Of a DNA stretch of 64,000 nt, positions 35,556-47,128 are shown piece by piece. The position numbers and the translations under genes are program-made. Source of the DNA: Bemisia tabaci (taxonomy: Eukaryota; Arthropoda; Insecta; Hemiptera; Aleyrodidae); contig NC_092793.1 of the NCBI RefSeq assembly GCF_918797505.1, forward strand, positions 74,211,912 to 74,275,911. Reading direction: 5' to 3'. Below the pieces are notes generated by a model that did no database searches, was not told the origin of the DNA, and worked only from the letters and a program-made list of their open reading frames with translations. Each line of letters begins with the position of its first letter. Positions within the stretch are counted from its first letter, which is position 1.

Positions 35556-35785
35556 CGCTGAAAAAAAAAACCCATATTGGATCTAGAGTCCAGACTCTTG
35601 AAAACATTGACAAGAAAAAATACTCTTGATTCAATCAGATTTAAGCTTAAATCTAAAGGAAATCCGCTTAAATTAAGATGCTAGGTTCTTGATTTAAGCG
35701 AAAATCCGATTGAATCAAGAGTATTTTTTCTTGTCGATGTTTTTAAGAGTCTGGACTCTAGATCCAATGTGTTTTTTTTCCAGTG
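35556..35785. mobile_element. F1 MITE copy 5, TSD AT
   Basis: Begins CGCTG plus an A-run and ends CCAGTG, with AT duplicated at 35554-35555 and 35786-35787. The arms TTGGATCTAGAGTCCAGAC and GACAAGAAAAAATACTC are well preserved. Confidence 0.9.
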
Positions 35786-36099
35786 ATATAGGGTCTCTCG
35801 TGGGTTACCGTTCGTTAGCTTATTACATACATCCTTTGTTCATTTGCAAGCGGGTGGCTTCCACCGATAGGATCCTTCCATATCCTTTTTTCTTCTTTGT
35901 ATATGGCTGCGTCTATCAATTTCAAGAATCGGCCCGCTGGGTGCCAACATTCGGCAAATTGGGGCTCGAGCACCTAGCAGTCTTCGGAAAGAAACATATT
36001 TGCCCGCAAATAACTCCCACGCCATGAGAAACTTTTATCGGGAAGCGTTTGTATCTAGTTACAGCCAACTTTCAAAACGCATTTCTTTACTTGCGTGTG

Positions 36100-36480
36100 G
36101 TCTTTTCCGCAGTCGCTAGGCCGGCCACCGAACTTCCCAGCGCGGCGCCTCCCGGTTTGTGGGTCAGACTCGAACCGTCCGAATTGGCGTGCGACACCCG
36201 CGCGGTCAGCGGTTTAGCATGCGAGGAGCCGTGTTTTCGGATTCGAAAGCACACGCACTCGGCCACCCGCATGCTCGCAACGGTGCCCGGGTGAGATGGA
36301 CTCCACTTCCGATTCGGGTCCATTGTCCGCGGAAACGGGAAACAGACTCCGGATCTAGTCGCGACTGGGAGCGGTCGAGAGCCCGCTGCCTACATTTCCA
36401 AATGAGCCGTGAATCCCGCAGTGGCCCGCCATCGTCGAGGCTCATTGCGATGGCTGTGATGGAGGTCTAGTGCTCGGGAA
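36100..36480. other. CpG-rich patch
   Basis: About 380 bp enriched in CpG, with three overlapping open frames (79-103 codons) on both strands. None has a recognisable domain. It may be a promoter or first-exon region, or simply GC-rich DNA. Confidence 0.3.
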
Positions 36481-36619
36481 AGCCTGGGTGATGACAAGTG
36501 AGGTGACGAAGTGACGATGCTTTTCATGAACTCGGGTGCTGTCCTGTCATACGTGGCGGAGGCACAGTGATGTCAATTTTGGTGACTGAGCTCGATGGAG
36601 AAATCACAATGCAGCTATT

Positions 36620-36870
36620 CTGCCGTGCTTGGGAAAAACGCTGTTTTTGAACTTTCAAATGTTGCCAAGTACCTCACGATTAATTGTGTATATTTGAGGG
36701 TATAGTTGTAAAAATTGTCTCTTGAAATATTCAGATATTTTAGATAAAATTGAGACCAAAATTCTCGATAAAATCGAGAGAGAAATATTCTCAACTTCCC
36801 CTGAAACTCCGTGATTTGTCAAAAGAAATCTGGCAACGTTTGTAGGGTCATGCACCGTTGTGATTTTCAG
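36620..36870. mobile_element. F3 MITE copy
   Basis: Starts CTGCCGTGCTTGGG and contains AATGTTGCCAAG near the left end, AATCTGGCAACGTTTG and GTCATGCACCGTTG near the right. It ends TTTTCAG. The flanks TATT and TTATT are compatible with a 4-bp duplication offset by one base. Confidence 0.82.
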
Positions 36871-37542
36871 TTATTGTGTTACTTAAAAAACAAATTATGA
36901 CTGTGGAAGCTGTACTTATGGGCTATACACAGACATATCATTCATTACCGTCTCAAAAGTCAAAATTTCTGGGTGTTGTAGTTGTTGTGCCCATTGCTCG
37001 GGAGACTGAATCCGCAGCAGTCAAAGCTACAGCTCCAGCACCTGAATTTTTCGACCTCTGAGCCGTGAACTGACAGTATGTCATTATACCCGTAACTTTT
37101 TCTCAGTGTTTGCTCTTATTTTAATGCTCAAGGGCATATTCCGACTTTGGGCAGACTGCGATTATCTTGGGCCAATTCAAAACGGCCCGGGCCGATTTGA
37201 ATTAGTCCAATAATTTGAGGGCGGATTGCAATATATACATAAAGTCCTTTGGCCTATTTATACTTTAAAAACATTTTCTCAATTTTTGACCCTCCTACTG
37301 CTGATACTTATTTGAATACGGACGGCGTAATGCTATATACTCATGGACAGAAAGTTGGCATTTTAACCAACGTGCGATGCAGCTCAGTAGAAAACTGAAA
37401 ATCTCAATACAGAGGAGAGAGCTCATTCAAACACAACGTTTCCTACCGTTAAATTGCAAACTTTCTGTCTAAATGGCCCGTGCATCAAACTGCAATCACT
37501 TATAATATCTACTCATGAATTTGAAGGCGCTTTTTGCTCAGG

Positions 37543-37816
37543 CGTCAGGGAACACACACATCGACGACGTGAGTTCGCAATCACGTATCTCGTTTGCGGT
37601 GTCTAAAAATTTCCGCCTCTGTGTTATTTATTTTCAGGAGAACAAATTGACACCATTCCTAGAAGTTTTTGCAGAATTTTTTTCGCACAGAGAAGAAAAA
37701 TAACGGCAGTTATAAAGAATTGCTGTTGAGTAGTTTTCCGTTTAAAAAGTAAAGTATGACAGGAAGTCTGCGACGTCGCAAATCGAGTTATGTGATTGCC
37801 GACTTACACCGACGAA
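37543..37816. mobile_element. F10 MITE copy
   Basis: ATCGACGACGTGAG...AATCACGTATCTCGTTTGCG on the left pairs with CGCAAATCGAGTTATGTGATT...CACCGACGAAAT on the right. The interior has GAGAACAAATTGACACC and GTATGACAGGAAGTCTGCGA, shared with copies at 44862 and 62807. Exact ends are uncertain. Confidence 0.72.
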
Positions 37817-37863
37817 ATGCAGATTTTTGAAACAAACTTGTTTTTAGGTGTAGGTAGTAGGAC

Positions 37864-37894
37864 AGGTGGCCATACTGCCCCTATATAGGTACAC
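37864..37894. mobile_element. F6 end fragment
   Basis: GGTGGCCATACTGCCCC and TATATAGGTACACTC match the right end of the F6 element at 15703-16109. Only one end is visible. Confidence 0.5.
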
Positions 37895-38036
37895 TCCATT
37901 CGACTACTTGAGCTTCTTATTCTATGGGGCGTTGACCGATGTTGCAACGTTGCGGATGACCGGAAGCAGGCCGGCAAGAAGGAACCACACTCGAGAGCCT
38001 CCGCTGTCCGCTCCATCGCCAAAACCATAGGCAATA

Positions 38037-38289
38037 CTGCCGTGCTAAGGAAGAACGCCGTATGAACATTCGAGAGTTGCCAAATTTCCTTCGATAAAAC
38101 ATGTATTTTTGACAAAATTTATGCACATTTTTCTTTGAAATTTTCAGATATTTTAGAGTAAATTGCGTACAAAATTGTCTGAAAATGTTGGAAAAAAATA
38201 ATCAAAAGTTTCCCAGTAAATTCGGTTTTTATCGAATGCAACTTGGCAACGCCTGAAGGCTCATACGGCGTTCTTCCTTAGCATGGCAG
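38037..38289. mobile_element. F3 MITE, best-preserved copy, TSD AATA
   Basis: A 253-bp element with arms of about 50 bp. The ends are CTGCCGTGCTAAGGAAGAAC and GTTCTTCCTTAGCATGGCAG, with GCCGTATGA and GTTGCCAA further in. A perfect 4-bp duplication AATA lies at 38033-38036 and 38290-38293. It is non-coding and is the reference copy for F3 in this window. Confidence 0.93.
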
Positions 38290-38329
38290 AATAATACACG
38301 TCGACGCCGACGCCACGCCACTCGCGGAC

Positions 38330-38395
38330 AGAGCGCAGGGACAGGGGGCCAGACAGGACAGAAGCAGGACACAGGACAGGACACAGGACGGACAC
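38330..38395. repeat. Degenerate ACAGG-type simple repeat
   Basis: Reiterations of GGACAGG and GGACACAGGAC run through this GC-rich segment. Confidence 0.65.
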
Positions 38396-38941
38396 ATGCC
38401 CCCTGCACTGCACTCAACCTCGCGTTCGCGTGGTGTGTTATGGCCACCGGCGCGGTGCGGCGTGTCAATTAGTTATTCTCAGAAGCAGGAACAACCTATC
38501 TACGTGGGGCTATACGCGGTTTGTACACGGCGGGACAGTAATTGCCGAGTCATTTCCTCCGATCGATTCTGGTGGGCTTCGAGGGGGTGTCACTCACGGC
38601 GCGGCGGCGCCCTCCGATTCAGATTTAATGCGTTTTTTCAGGCGACCCATCATAAAGCTGCCTGCACTTCATTATTTTCAGACGAGCCGGAGAGTGATTG
38701 GCAAATTATCAATTTTTTTCTTTCTCTCTCCGCGGGAGTATATAGTGCTTGTGAGGATAGTGAACTTCCGGCAGGAAGGACTAGTTGCGCTAATCACAAG
38801 TTAAGTCGTGATTTTAGGGTTGAGATCCACAAATTGACGAAGTATTTCAACCCTTTATATCCTGGCGTACAGCGGAGCGAGTCGATGGAAAATATCGGGA
38901 TTATGTGGAAACTTTTACAGGTAAAATGGACAAAATTTTGA
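38396..38941 (+). other. 181-codon open frame with promoter-like and donor-like motifs
   Basis: This is the longest open frame in the window, in a GC-rich segment. A second plus frame is also open for 124 codons, which weakens the case. TATATAG at 38739-38745 resembles a TATA box, and CAG|GTAAAA at 38918-38926 resembles a splice donor, so a short first exon between them is conceivable. The translated product has no domain I recognise and much of the frame would lie upstream of such a promoter. Confidence 0.18.
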
Positions 38942-39317
38942 AGTTAACTTACAATCAGGCTCGGAGTGGCCATAAGGTCAATCTGTCATTGGTAGATACG
39001 CCAGACAGTGGTAAACAGAGGTCCAAGAACTTCTTTCTGAAAGGTAAACACATTTCTGTGAAATTTTCACCTTCTTCTTGACGCACAGGCGCTTTATCAT
39101 CCCCCTCCTTCATTCGCTATGTGTAACTCCCTTAGCAGCGATGATCGGTTCAATTTTTAGACATACGCATCCTTTATAGACCTCTTAAGAGACCTTTGAA
39201 CGTATTTCCTCCTTTTCAAATGACTATTGATTTGGACATAGCATAGCATAACTCGGGCAAACTTAACCTTAATTTATCTCGAAATTCAAAAATGAGAGAC
39301 ATCTAAAATATAAACGC

Positions 39318-39890
39318 GATACAACTATTCGCGCAAGTTGGATGTCCACATTGCATATGAAAAATGTAAGACGCGATGGTGTGAGTAGTGAACTCGCAAC
39401 GCTCTGCTCTAGTTTGAAGCAACATTACAAATAAGATAAACGCAAACAAACATAATATGGAAATAAAGCGAGGGAAAGGATGCGCGTTAACGACGGCGCA
39501 GAGATACAACTATTCGTACTTGATGGACGTCCTTGCTGCTTCTGAAAAATTGAAGGCGCGATGACGCAAAGCAGGAGCTCTCAATGCTCTGCTTTATGCT
39601 GTCAATGAAGCGTCGCTCTGATTCGGGAGAAAAGTTTAAAAAAGGCCTGAAGACATCTCTCCTACCTTTGGTTGTATTACTCACGTTGTGCTTGAAGCAC
39701 CATTACCAATAAGACAAACGGAAACAAACTTATTAAGGAAAAAGAGGGAGGGAAAGGATGCGTGTTTACGACGGCGCAGAGATACAACTATTCGTACTTG
39801 ATGGACGTCCGTGCTGCATCTGAAAAATTGAAGGCGCGATGACGCGAAGCGTGAGCTCGCAACGCTGTGCTTCACGTTCAATTTTGCAAT
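39318..39890 (+). repeat. Three-unit diverged tandem repeat
   Basis: A core reading GATACAACTATTCG, TTGATGGACGTCC, then GAAAAATTGAAGGCGCG and GATGACGC occurs at 39319, 39502 and 39778. A second block, GATAAACGCAAACAAAC-like followed by GGGAAAGGATGCG, recurs at 39416/39471 and 39691/39749. Unit spacing is about 183 and 276 bp because the middle unit has roughly 92 extra bases. It is not coding. Confidence 0.82.
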
Positions 39891-40220
39891 TTTTACTCGC
39901 GTGCGATCAATAAACTTTGAACCTGAAAATAGCGTAAACTTGTGCTGATTTGCCAAAATTTTCTGAACCCCTCTCCACGTAGGGAATGCCTCACCAGGAA
40001 ATATCACATTACGCCCCTTTAACCAGCCAAGGGTCTACGCCCTCAGATGCGAGCCAGTCCGACTCTGCTTACATTTTTGAAGTTTGAAAACGGTTTCATT
40101 CCTTACGGAATTTCCTTTCCGAAACATCCTTGAATTTTTAAGCGTACAAAACGCTTAATTTAAATACATGGAGCTTTGCTCTAATCACTAGACGACATTG
40201 TCAACATGACGTAGCGTGCA

Positions 40221-40278
40221 CACTTGGACTTCGCCTTCAATTTAAACGCATAGGCAATAAACATACCGGAAAGCGCGA
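40221..40278 (-). repeat. Repeat H monomer, inverted
   Basis: On the minus strand: CGCGCTTTCCGGTATG, TTTATTGCCTATGCG, AATTGAAGGCGAAGTCC. This matches the units at 28284-28425 and is a likely relative of the tandem block at 39318-39890. Confidence 0.65.
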
Positions 40279-40994
40279 ATAGTTATCTAATCGAAAAACA
40301 CATATTCATCTCGCTATATCAGCTTTGATTGAAACAATATAAGGACGTTGTAATCTCATTGGTAGATATAGTTCTTGTATCGCTCGTGTATCATATGCTT
40401 TTTATTCGTCGCTATGCGTCTTTCTTGAAATTCTAATCTAACAAGTAAAATTTCAACGAAACTAGCATAAGCGCTATCTGAAAATGAATGTTGCATGAAT
40501 TAAACAGTTTCCTCCACGACTAAGAAAACGTAAGTTCTTTTTCTGAAGTTTCTGAAGGAGATATGAAGACCACTATAGAACGTTCTGAAAACAAGTTTCT
40601 TCTAGATTTTCGGTAAGCTATTCAATGTTGACTGAAATGATTCTGCGGGTAAAAATTAAAAGGTCTCATTGCAGTGTGTATTTCACTTGTGAATGGGACA
40701 ATTATTATTGAGGAACACCTTGGCTTGTATACATCTTTGGTCCCCGCGTTTAATCGATACGGCCCTCGATGTGGGAGGGCAGCCTTCGTGGAAGTTGGAG
40801 TGGTTATCGATCACGATCATCGATCACAATCGAACGATCCGATCGGCGAGGACCCAACGCCAAAGAAGACGCTCGCTTTCCCGGTGACATTTGATTCACA
40901 AAGCGTTCTGCCCAAACAACGCACCACGTTGTCAAACATCCAACACCTTTACCCACAAACACGGGTTTGGGGGCGACTTTAGGTCAGATGTGCT
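40279..40994. other. Unassigned stretch
   Basis: No gene or repeat is recognisable. One 102-codon plus frame at 40674-40982 does not begin with ATG in good context and has no domain. Confidence 0.4.
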
Positions 40995-41452
40995 TTAAAC
41001 GCATATGTGTCGAAGGAAAATAGTCAAATCAGGCATTTTGTCAAATGCTTAGGCAAATAGTCAAAAATTTTTACTTAGATTGAAATTTCGATGGTTTACC
41101 CTAATTTTAGACAATATAATTTGTTACTCCTGTAAGAAAGATTTCTCTGTAAAAAACATATGCATTGTACAATAGTATTCGAAACGATTTTAAGATCCTG
41201 AAAGCACATTTATTTTCATTGGACATTTTCAGCACGTCATAAAACACAGGATTTTTAACATTTTAAATTCTAATTGTACTAAAGACATGTTAAAAGGAAG
41301 GAACAGGGAAAGATCGCGGATTTGAAGAGTTATTCTTCTCAAAATATTGAAAACCGGTGAACTCCTTGCCATGAAGTCAAAATTTGACTACCAGTCTAGG
41401 CATTTCATAAAATGCCTGATTTGACCAATTACCTCCGACATATGCATGTAAA
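40995..41452. mobile_element. MITE with GCATATGT ends
   Basis: About 458 bp. GCATATGTGTCGAAGG and AGTCAAATCAGGCATTTT on the left pair with AAAATGCCTGATTTGACC and CCTCCGACATATGC on the right. An inner CATTTGACAA-type pair also matches. The AT-rich interior is non-coding. The TSD is not identified. Confidence 0.8.
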
Positions 41453-43180
41453 AAATGATAGTTACAGAATAGCGTTTTTACTATAAATCAGCAAAAAGTA
41501 GGAAGATCCTTCCGCAGACATCAAGTTTGTACGACCGCCATTCACGATGACGTCGCTCCTCAAAAAGCACGATTTCAGACGTCATACACTGCGGTAGTGC
41601 ATGCCATGGTTTTCCCACCTTGATTTAAGCAAAAGTTCTTTCACCAATTTAGGATGTGTTAAAAGTCTCTTTAATCCCTAATAATTGCAATTTAACCCGT
41701 AGGGTAATACCGGCCACGGACCGTGGTAACTCAGAGAATGCATTAAAGTCGAGAAAAATGGTCGCCAGTGTTTAATTTATATTGAACGAGAGTCTAAATT
41801 TCTGACTGGCATATCAGAAAATCACAATGAGAACATTTGGAATTGAATCAGTGAGAACGAAATTACACCAACTCGAAAAAACGAAAATAATTAAGACACA
41901 AAAAATTACACAGTAGGTGAAGAAGTTAGTTACAGAAAAATATTTTTGGTGCCGAAAGTCAAATACTCAAGGACGCACTTTTAACGTCCAAGTTGTAACA
42001 GATGCCCTAGCTTCAGTGACCTTCAGGAAAATTGACTATCTTCGTTTAAAATTGAGCATTTTTGGGTACCGAGTTGGTGTGTTTTCTTTCTCACTGATTC
42101 AATTTCTACCCTGTGCAAAATATTGGTGTATTTTAGTTACGTCCTTTCTGTTAAAAAGGAACTGGAACACGAACCAATCCAAATTTTGATGCTTGCGTTG
42201 AAATTAGCACAGAAAGCAATGAAGAAACCGGGAAGCTCCAGAATCAACTGGGGGTCCTGTTACTTTTTCTTCTTCCCTTGTTAACCGAACTTTAATTACA
42301 CATATGTGTTTTTTTCTTCTCTCTCCTCTCTCCGTCAGTGTAAAAATATTCTTTTCCGCGTAAACATGGCAGCGCAGACTTACATGGAACAATGAAGTCG
42401 TCGCTGGAGGACACCAGCCCGTGTCTCTTGGGAGGCTTTACACCTAGCGCTGAGGCTGAATAGGTGTGAAATTGGTGCATCCCCTAGATCTTTATTACCG
42501 CCAACAAACAGCCCTTATTTTGCCGCGGATTCGTTCCAAAATCAAATCCATGTCCGACCTTTTGTTTCCTTTCTACCTTTCCTCCGCCATCCCCGTTCTT
42601 CCCATCGTGAAAGAATCTGGATCGCTATTAACGCCTTCCGCCAAACTTTTATTTAGCGTGATACACTTCTTCGTGTATCGCATATCGAACTTCAAGTAGA
42701 GATTCTTCAATAAAAGAAGAAACAAATCTAATGTTGACAGTCATATTTATAACAAAATGAAGAATGAAAGATCGGGTTTACAAATTGCTCGTAGTTTGCT
42801 AATTTTTTAATCTATTTCTTCAAAACATTTGCCACCAAAATCAAAATTTGCATGATTCGCAGGTCATCAATGAAACCCTATTCAAAATCTCGAATGAGGC
42901 ACCAATTTCGCCCCTCTTTTTTTAAGAATTTGGTCTCAATGACTTTGAGATGTGCAGGATTTAAATTTGGACCGAGATCTAGGGGAAAGTTCGACCAATG
43001 TTGAAAAGGATTTACTCTAACGAATAGTTTGAGCTCAAGGCACAACAAGTATGGCATTTTCTCCTGTTAAAATGTTAAAATTGAGAGGAATTACTTTCCG
43101 CTTAACGATTTTTGCAACGTTTTACTTTTGAAGCAATTTCCGGGAGCAAACCTTGGAAAATGAGGGAAAATCAACTATTA
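41453..43180. other. Unassigned AT-rich stretch
   Basis: About 1.7 kb with no open frame over 90 codons, no inverted-repeat element and no recognisable RNA gene. Confidence 0.5.
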
Positions 43181-43585
43181 CACTGAAAAAAAAAATCTCG
43201 GTGTATTTACTAAGAGAAGGGTAAAATTACCAAGAATTCAAGGTTCTATTTGATCCCAGTTTTTTCTTGGTAAAATAACCATTTATGGAATTGGTTAAAA
43301 TTATTTGTAAAATTATTGAACATTCTTGGTAATTTTATTGGACCTTGGTAAAAACGTCAATATTTTTAATTGACTATGTTAGAATTACCGAGATAAAATG
43401 GCAAAGTTACTGGGAATTGATTACCAATATTAGTGGTATTCTTACCTGAAAAAACAGTAAAAATACCGGTTTTTAGGTAAGTTTACCAGTCTGTCTTGGT
43501 AAAATTACCAATAATTGGTAAAAAAAGTGAGATGGTAAAGGTACAAACGTACCTTGGTAAAAACGCCGAGAATTTTTTTTCAGTG
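43181..43585 (+). mobile_element. F2 MITE copy 2, TSD TA
   Basis: A 405-bp element, CACTG plus A-run plus TCTCGGTGTATTTACTAAG at the left and CGCCGAGAATT plus T-run plus CAGTG at the right. TA is duplicated at 43179-43180 and 43586-43587. The interior carries many GGTAA/TTACC words, several as GGTAAAATTACC. It is close in sequence to the copy at 45356. Confidence 0.92.
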
Positions 43586-44861
43586 TAGGCATTGAGAAGG
43601 GACCGCGATGCGTTTGAATCGGCGGCGAATGATTTTTGTCGGCTATAAAACCGATCATCGATGACTTCCGAAACTAAGAAATACCCTGTCGGGCGCCTTT
43701 TTCTTTTCACGACAGAAAATCAAGACACTGGTTAGCAAACAGCGCCTTTGATCAAATGAACGGCACAGTAGGTGACTCTTGGTCAACCTCTGTGGTGCTT
43801 GTGCCTCTCGATTGGCCTTTACGGCCTTTCGAAGTTTTTACGTGGGGGGCTACTTTTCCCGGTAGCTCTCAACAGGAGCCGTTCCGAAGAAATGTTTACC
43901 ATGAGACCACTAGGTTAAAGAGATTGCCCGGTCGGTTAGTGTCTGTCAACATATTTTCGATCATTAGCGGACCACCAACATTTTCAAAGCGGTGCTAACT
44001 GATTGTGGGAGTTGGTGTTCCCGAAAAGTTGTGATCAACGTTGATTTATTGGTTCTTGAAGGGGGTCAGGAGCGGTTACAAAAGTATACCGAGAAGTTAG
44101 GTTGGCAGAATCAGTGATTAAAGGCGGGTAAAAGAGCCGAAAAAGTCGGAGGTTTTCTTGATACATGCCGACCTGACACATTCACAACCAGCTTGCCGTT
44201 AAAATGGTGGCCTATATGCAGTCTTTATAGTTCTTTAAAGTAAATTTTGCCGCCCTTTCTATCCATCTATAATAATCTCAAAATTTTTGGATTTTTTTTT
44301 AACATTCATTCAATGAATTTTAATTCTGTGAAGACCTCAGAATCAGCCGGTGCAGCAGTCAAAAGTCGTCAAAAATATTCTAACTCGAGGTTTTGTTTCC
44401 TTATAAACATTTCTCTCCAGAATCCAGCTCCGAGAATCACTCCGAGATTAAATCAGCAATATTCTGAGTAGTCAAAAATTCTGGATGAATATTTGGAGGG
44501 AAGAAATTGGTCTACGGAGAAAATCTTCACACTCAAGAACCAAGACCCTGGAATTTTCAGCTCCTCAGCCAACGACCAAAGATGTTTCAAAACATTGTCA
44601 GGTAGTCATGGGCGCCCTGAAATGGAACAATGTTATGAGGAAAAACATTTAGTCCCATGCACCGTAAATGGTTTTGCACATCGGCCTTATAAGGCTCATG
44701 TAATTGCATGAGTTTTGGTTCTAGAAATTGTATCCTCGGTTGTTACAATCAAGCTTTAAGCTCAATCCAAACTAAAAAAAAAAAAAAACCGAGGAATCGA
44801 TTCCTGGAACAAAGATTTCGGTTAGCTGAATCGAATGAAACGGCCAATAACACTGAACTTA
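43586..44861. other. Unassigned stretch
   Basis: No gene or repeat family is recognised. Short plus-strand frames (72-103 codons) run through it without a common frame or splice structure. A 14-nt A-run lies at 44775-44788. Confidence 0.45.
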
Positions 44862-45130
44862 CGGTGCATATAGATAGCCAAAATGCAAAACCACGTATCT
44901 CTATTGCCATGTTTCAAAATTTCCGCTTGTATTTCATTTTTTCGAAGAAAAACAAGCCAACTGTACAGCTCGAAATTTTTAACGAATATTCTCCCAATCG
45001 AGAAGAAAAATTAGGGTAGTTTTCAAGAAGTTATGATGACTAATTTTTCCTGAGTATGACAGAAAGTCTGCAACGTTTCAAACGGAAATACGTCGTTTCG
45101 CACTTTGGCTATCGATACAACCAAACTTTT
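44862..45130. mobile_element. F10 MITE copy
   Basis: Left: GCATATAGATAGCCAAAATG then AACCACGTATCTCTATTGCC. Right: AACGGAAATACGTCGTTTCG then TTTGGCTATCGATAC. The internal segments GAAAAACAAGCCAAC and GTATGACAGAAAGTCTGCAA align with the copies at 37543 and 62807. Confidence 0.72.
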
Positions 45131-45355
45131 TTCTCTCGGTGTAGTATCTGGTTATAATTGGACGTATATATGCTAAATGGGACTATGTGCAAGTGAAAAA
45201 ATGGGGTGTGCTCGTCAGTAGTCGGGCCATAAGAATAAGTGGGACTTTAAAAGCGCCAGTGACGTCAGCGGCAACGACCGAGACCGGGCGGGACGGGGAG
45301 ATCGGTGGCGGGACTCTTGAACTCATGAGCCCTGTCCATAAGGCTCTTGTCACTT

Positions 45356-45742
45356 CACTGAAAAAAATCTTGGTGTATTTACTAAGAAAAGGGTAAAATT
45401 ACCAAGAATTCAGGGTTCTATTTGATCCCAGTTTTTCCTTGGTAAAATCACCATTTATGGAATCGGTAATTTTACCGAGAAATCTGGGTAAAATTATTGA
45501 ACTTTCTCGGTAACTTTACTGGACCTTGGTAAAAACGCCAATTTTTTTATCGACTGTGGTAGAATTACCGAGATAAAATGGCAAAGTTACCGGGAATTGA
45601 TTACCGATAAAAGTGGTATTCTTGCCTGAAAAAAAACAGTAAAAATACCGGTTTTTAGGTAAGCTTACCAGTCTGTCTTCGTAAAATTACCAATAATTGG
45701 TAAAAAAAGTGAGATGGTAAAGGTACCAACTGTACTTCAGTG
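45356..45742 (+). mobile_element. F2 MITE copy 3, TSD TT
   Basis: Starts CACTG plus A-run plus TCTTGGTGTATTTACTAAG and ends CAGTG, with TT duplicated at 45354-45355 and 45743-45744. The last roughly 20 bases before the terminal CAGTG, present in the copy at 43181, are missing here. The dense GGTAA/TTACC content is retained. Confidence 0.9.
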
Positions 45743-46162
45743 TTTGTCTGCGGCTCACGCGAGCTAGCGCTCAGTTCCTTTTGACTTAATTGAAAATCCC
45801 GCTTTTCAATTTTCTCAAAAGGAACTATCTCGAATTTTACATTGTTTCTCATCCAGCTTCCACGAGCCCATCCCATCTTTCCACTTCCACATAGTTCCTT
45901 TTAGCATAAATACGTTCAATTCCTCCATTGCTAGGTACTTTCCAATGAATTCCCCGGGTTAAAATTCTATATGAACTTGAGAATTTACTCGGAATCGACT
46001 TTTCGAGCCACGGCGGGCACTCTCATTTGAGGTCACATGGGCTGTTAAGGTGTGAAAAGTGGGCCTATAAGTGGGTGAGATACGCGTGACGTCTGTGACA
46101 TTTCGTGAGGTATTCTCCATCGGCGCGGAGGGATCGTGATGTGAGGACGTAAATTTTGTCAC

Positions 46163-46272
46163 TCCTCTGACATAAAGCCGTAACTCGTTTTCTACATGAG
46201 CCCTGCTCTCCGTATACCTCAAAGCTTTTCGAGGCTCATGTGGAAATGGAGTTACGCCGTTAAGCTAGCGAC
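46163..46272. mobile_element. F8 foldback copy
   Basis: Left arm CTCTGACATAAAGCCGTAAC then CTACATGAGCC. Right arm GGCTCATGTGG then GGAGTTACGCCGTTAAG. The arms pair over about 40 bp with mismatches. This is the clearest of three copies (see 22285 and 27481). Confidence 0.75.
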
Positions 46273-46336
46273 GATGTGTGATGATGCGCCTCGCCTCGTG
46301 ACGCTGCATTCCGCCGCGCTTCTTCCGATCTGAATG

Positions 46337-46460
46337 ATCGATTATCGACATTTCCCCATTTGAATCCGTGGTAAAGAATCGATTATAAGGTGTTCGTTGC
46401 GAACACCCTGTTAATCGATCCTTTTCCATAGGTTTAAATGGCATTACAATCGATATATCG
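46337..46460. mobile_element. Foldback with perfect core palindrome
   Basis: The outer arms ATCGATTATCG and CGATATATCG, with CCATTTGAATCC/AGGTTTAAATGG inside them, surround a perfect 8-bp hairpin GGTGTTCG-TTG-CGAACACC at 46389-46407. The whole 124 bp can fold on itself. Probably a small MITE. No second copy was seen here. Confidence 0.7.
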
Positions 46461-46764
46461 CAAAGCACGCCGCGCCGCTGGATCCGGCCCGATTTACTTC
46501 TTCGCGCCTTTCAACTTAAAAGTCTCGATCTACCCAAAAGAGTAATGATTGAATAAAAAGGGGAATTGGTAATTAGGATGCGACATCCCTGACTCGCAAT
46601 TACTCGCGAGGTTTCCCGCTGATAAACCTTAAGTGTTTTGATGCGATCGTGGTTCAAAAAAAAGGCAACAACCTCGGAGAGGGGAACGAAGGTTTTCAAG
46701 TAATTTTTCCTCTGGGCGTTTCGACACACTGATACGAGAGGAGTCTATCAGTCGAAGACCAATA

Positions 46765-46902
46765 GGACTGCATTTTGCAATTTGGAACTATAAAATCTGG
46801 CCCGGTTTAAAAACAACGTATGTGCCATTAGTTTCCGTATGCACATAGGTGCTTTTTCAGATGAGCCAGAATTTACAGTTCCAAATTGCAAAATCTAGTC
46901 CA
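46765..46902. mobile_element. Foldback MITE, GGACT ends
   Basis: GGACTGCATTTTGCAATTTG and GAACTATAAAATCTGG on the left pair with CCAGAATTTACAGTTC and CAAATTGCAAAATCTAGTCC on the right. An inner ATGTGC/GCACAT pair is also present. The length is about 138 bp. Confidence 0.85.
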
Positions 46903-47128
46903 ATGGTAAAATCACCACTGCAGCGTTGTAGAGCAGAGAGACTCTTCAAGTCTTCATGCATGACATGCTTTAATTGCTTAAGGACTTTTTCAAAAGTTGA
47001 TCTGCACTACAAGTTGAGGACTACTTAGGACTACTACTTAGGACTAGCTTCTATGAGGTATCGGTTCAAACAGTCGCATATTAGCCTGTTGTACAGAGAA
47101 GATACGAACAAATGAGAGGACTTTACAG

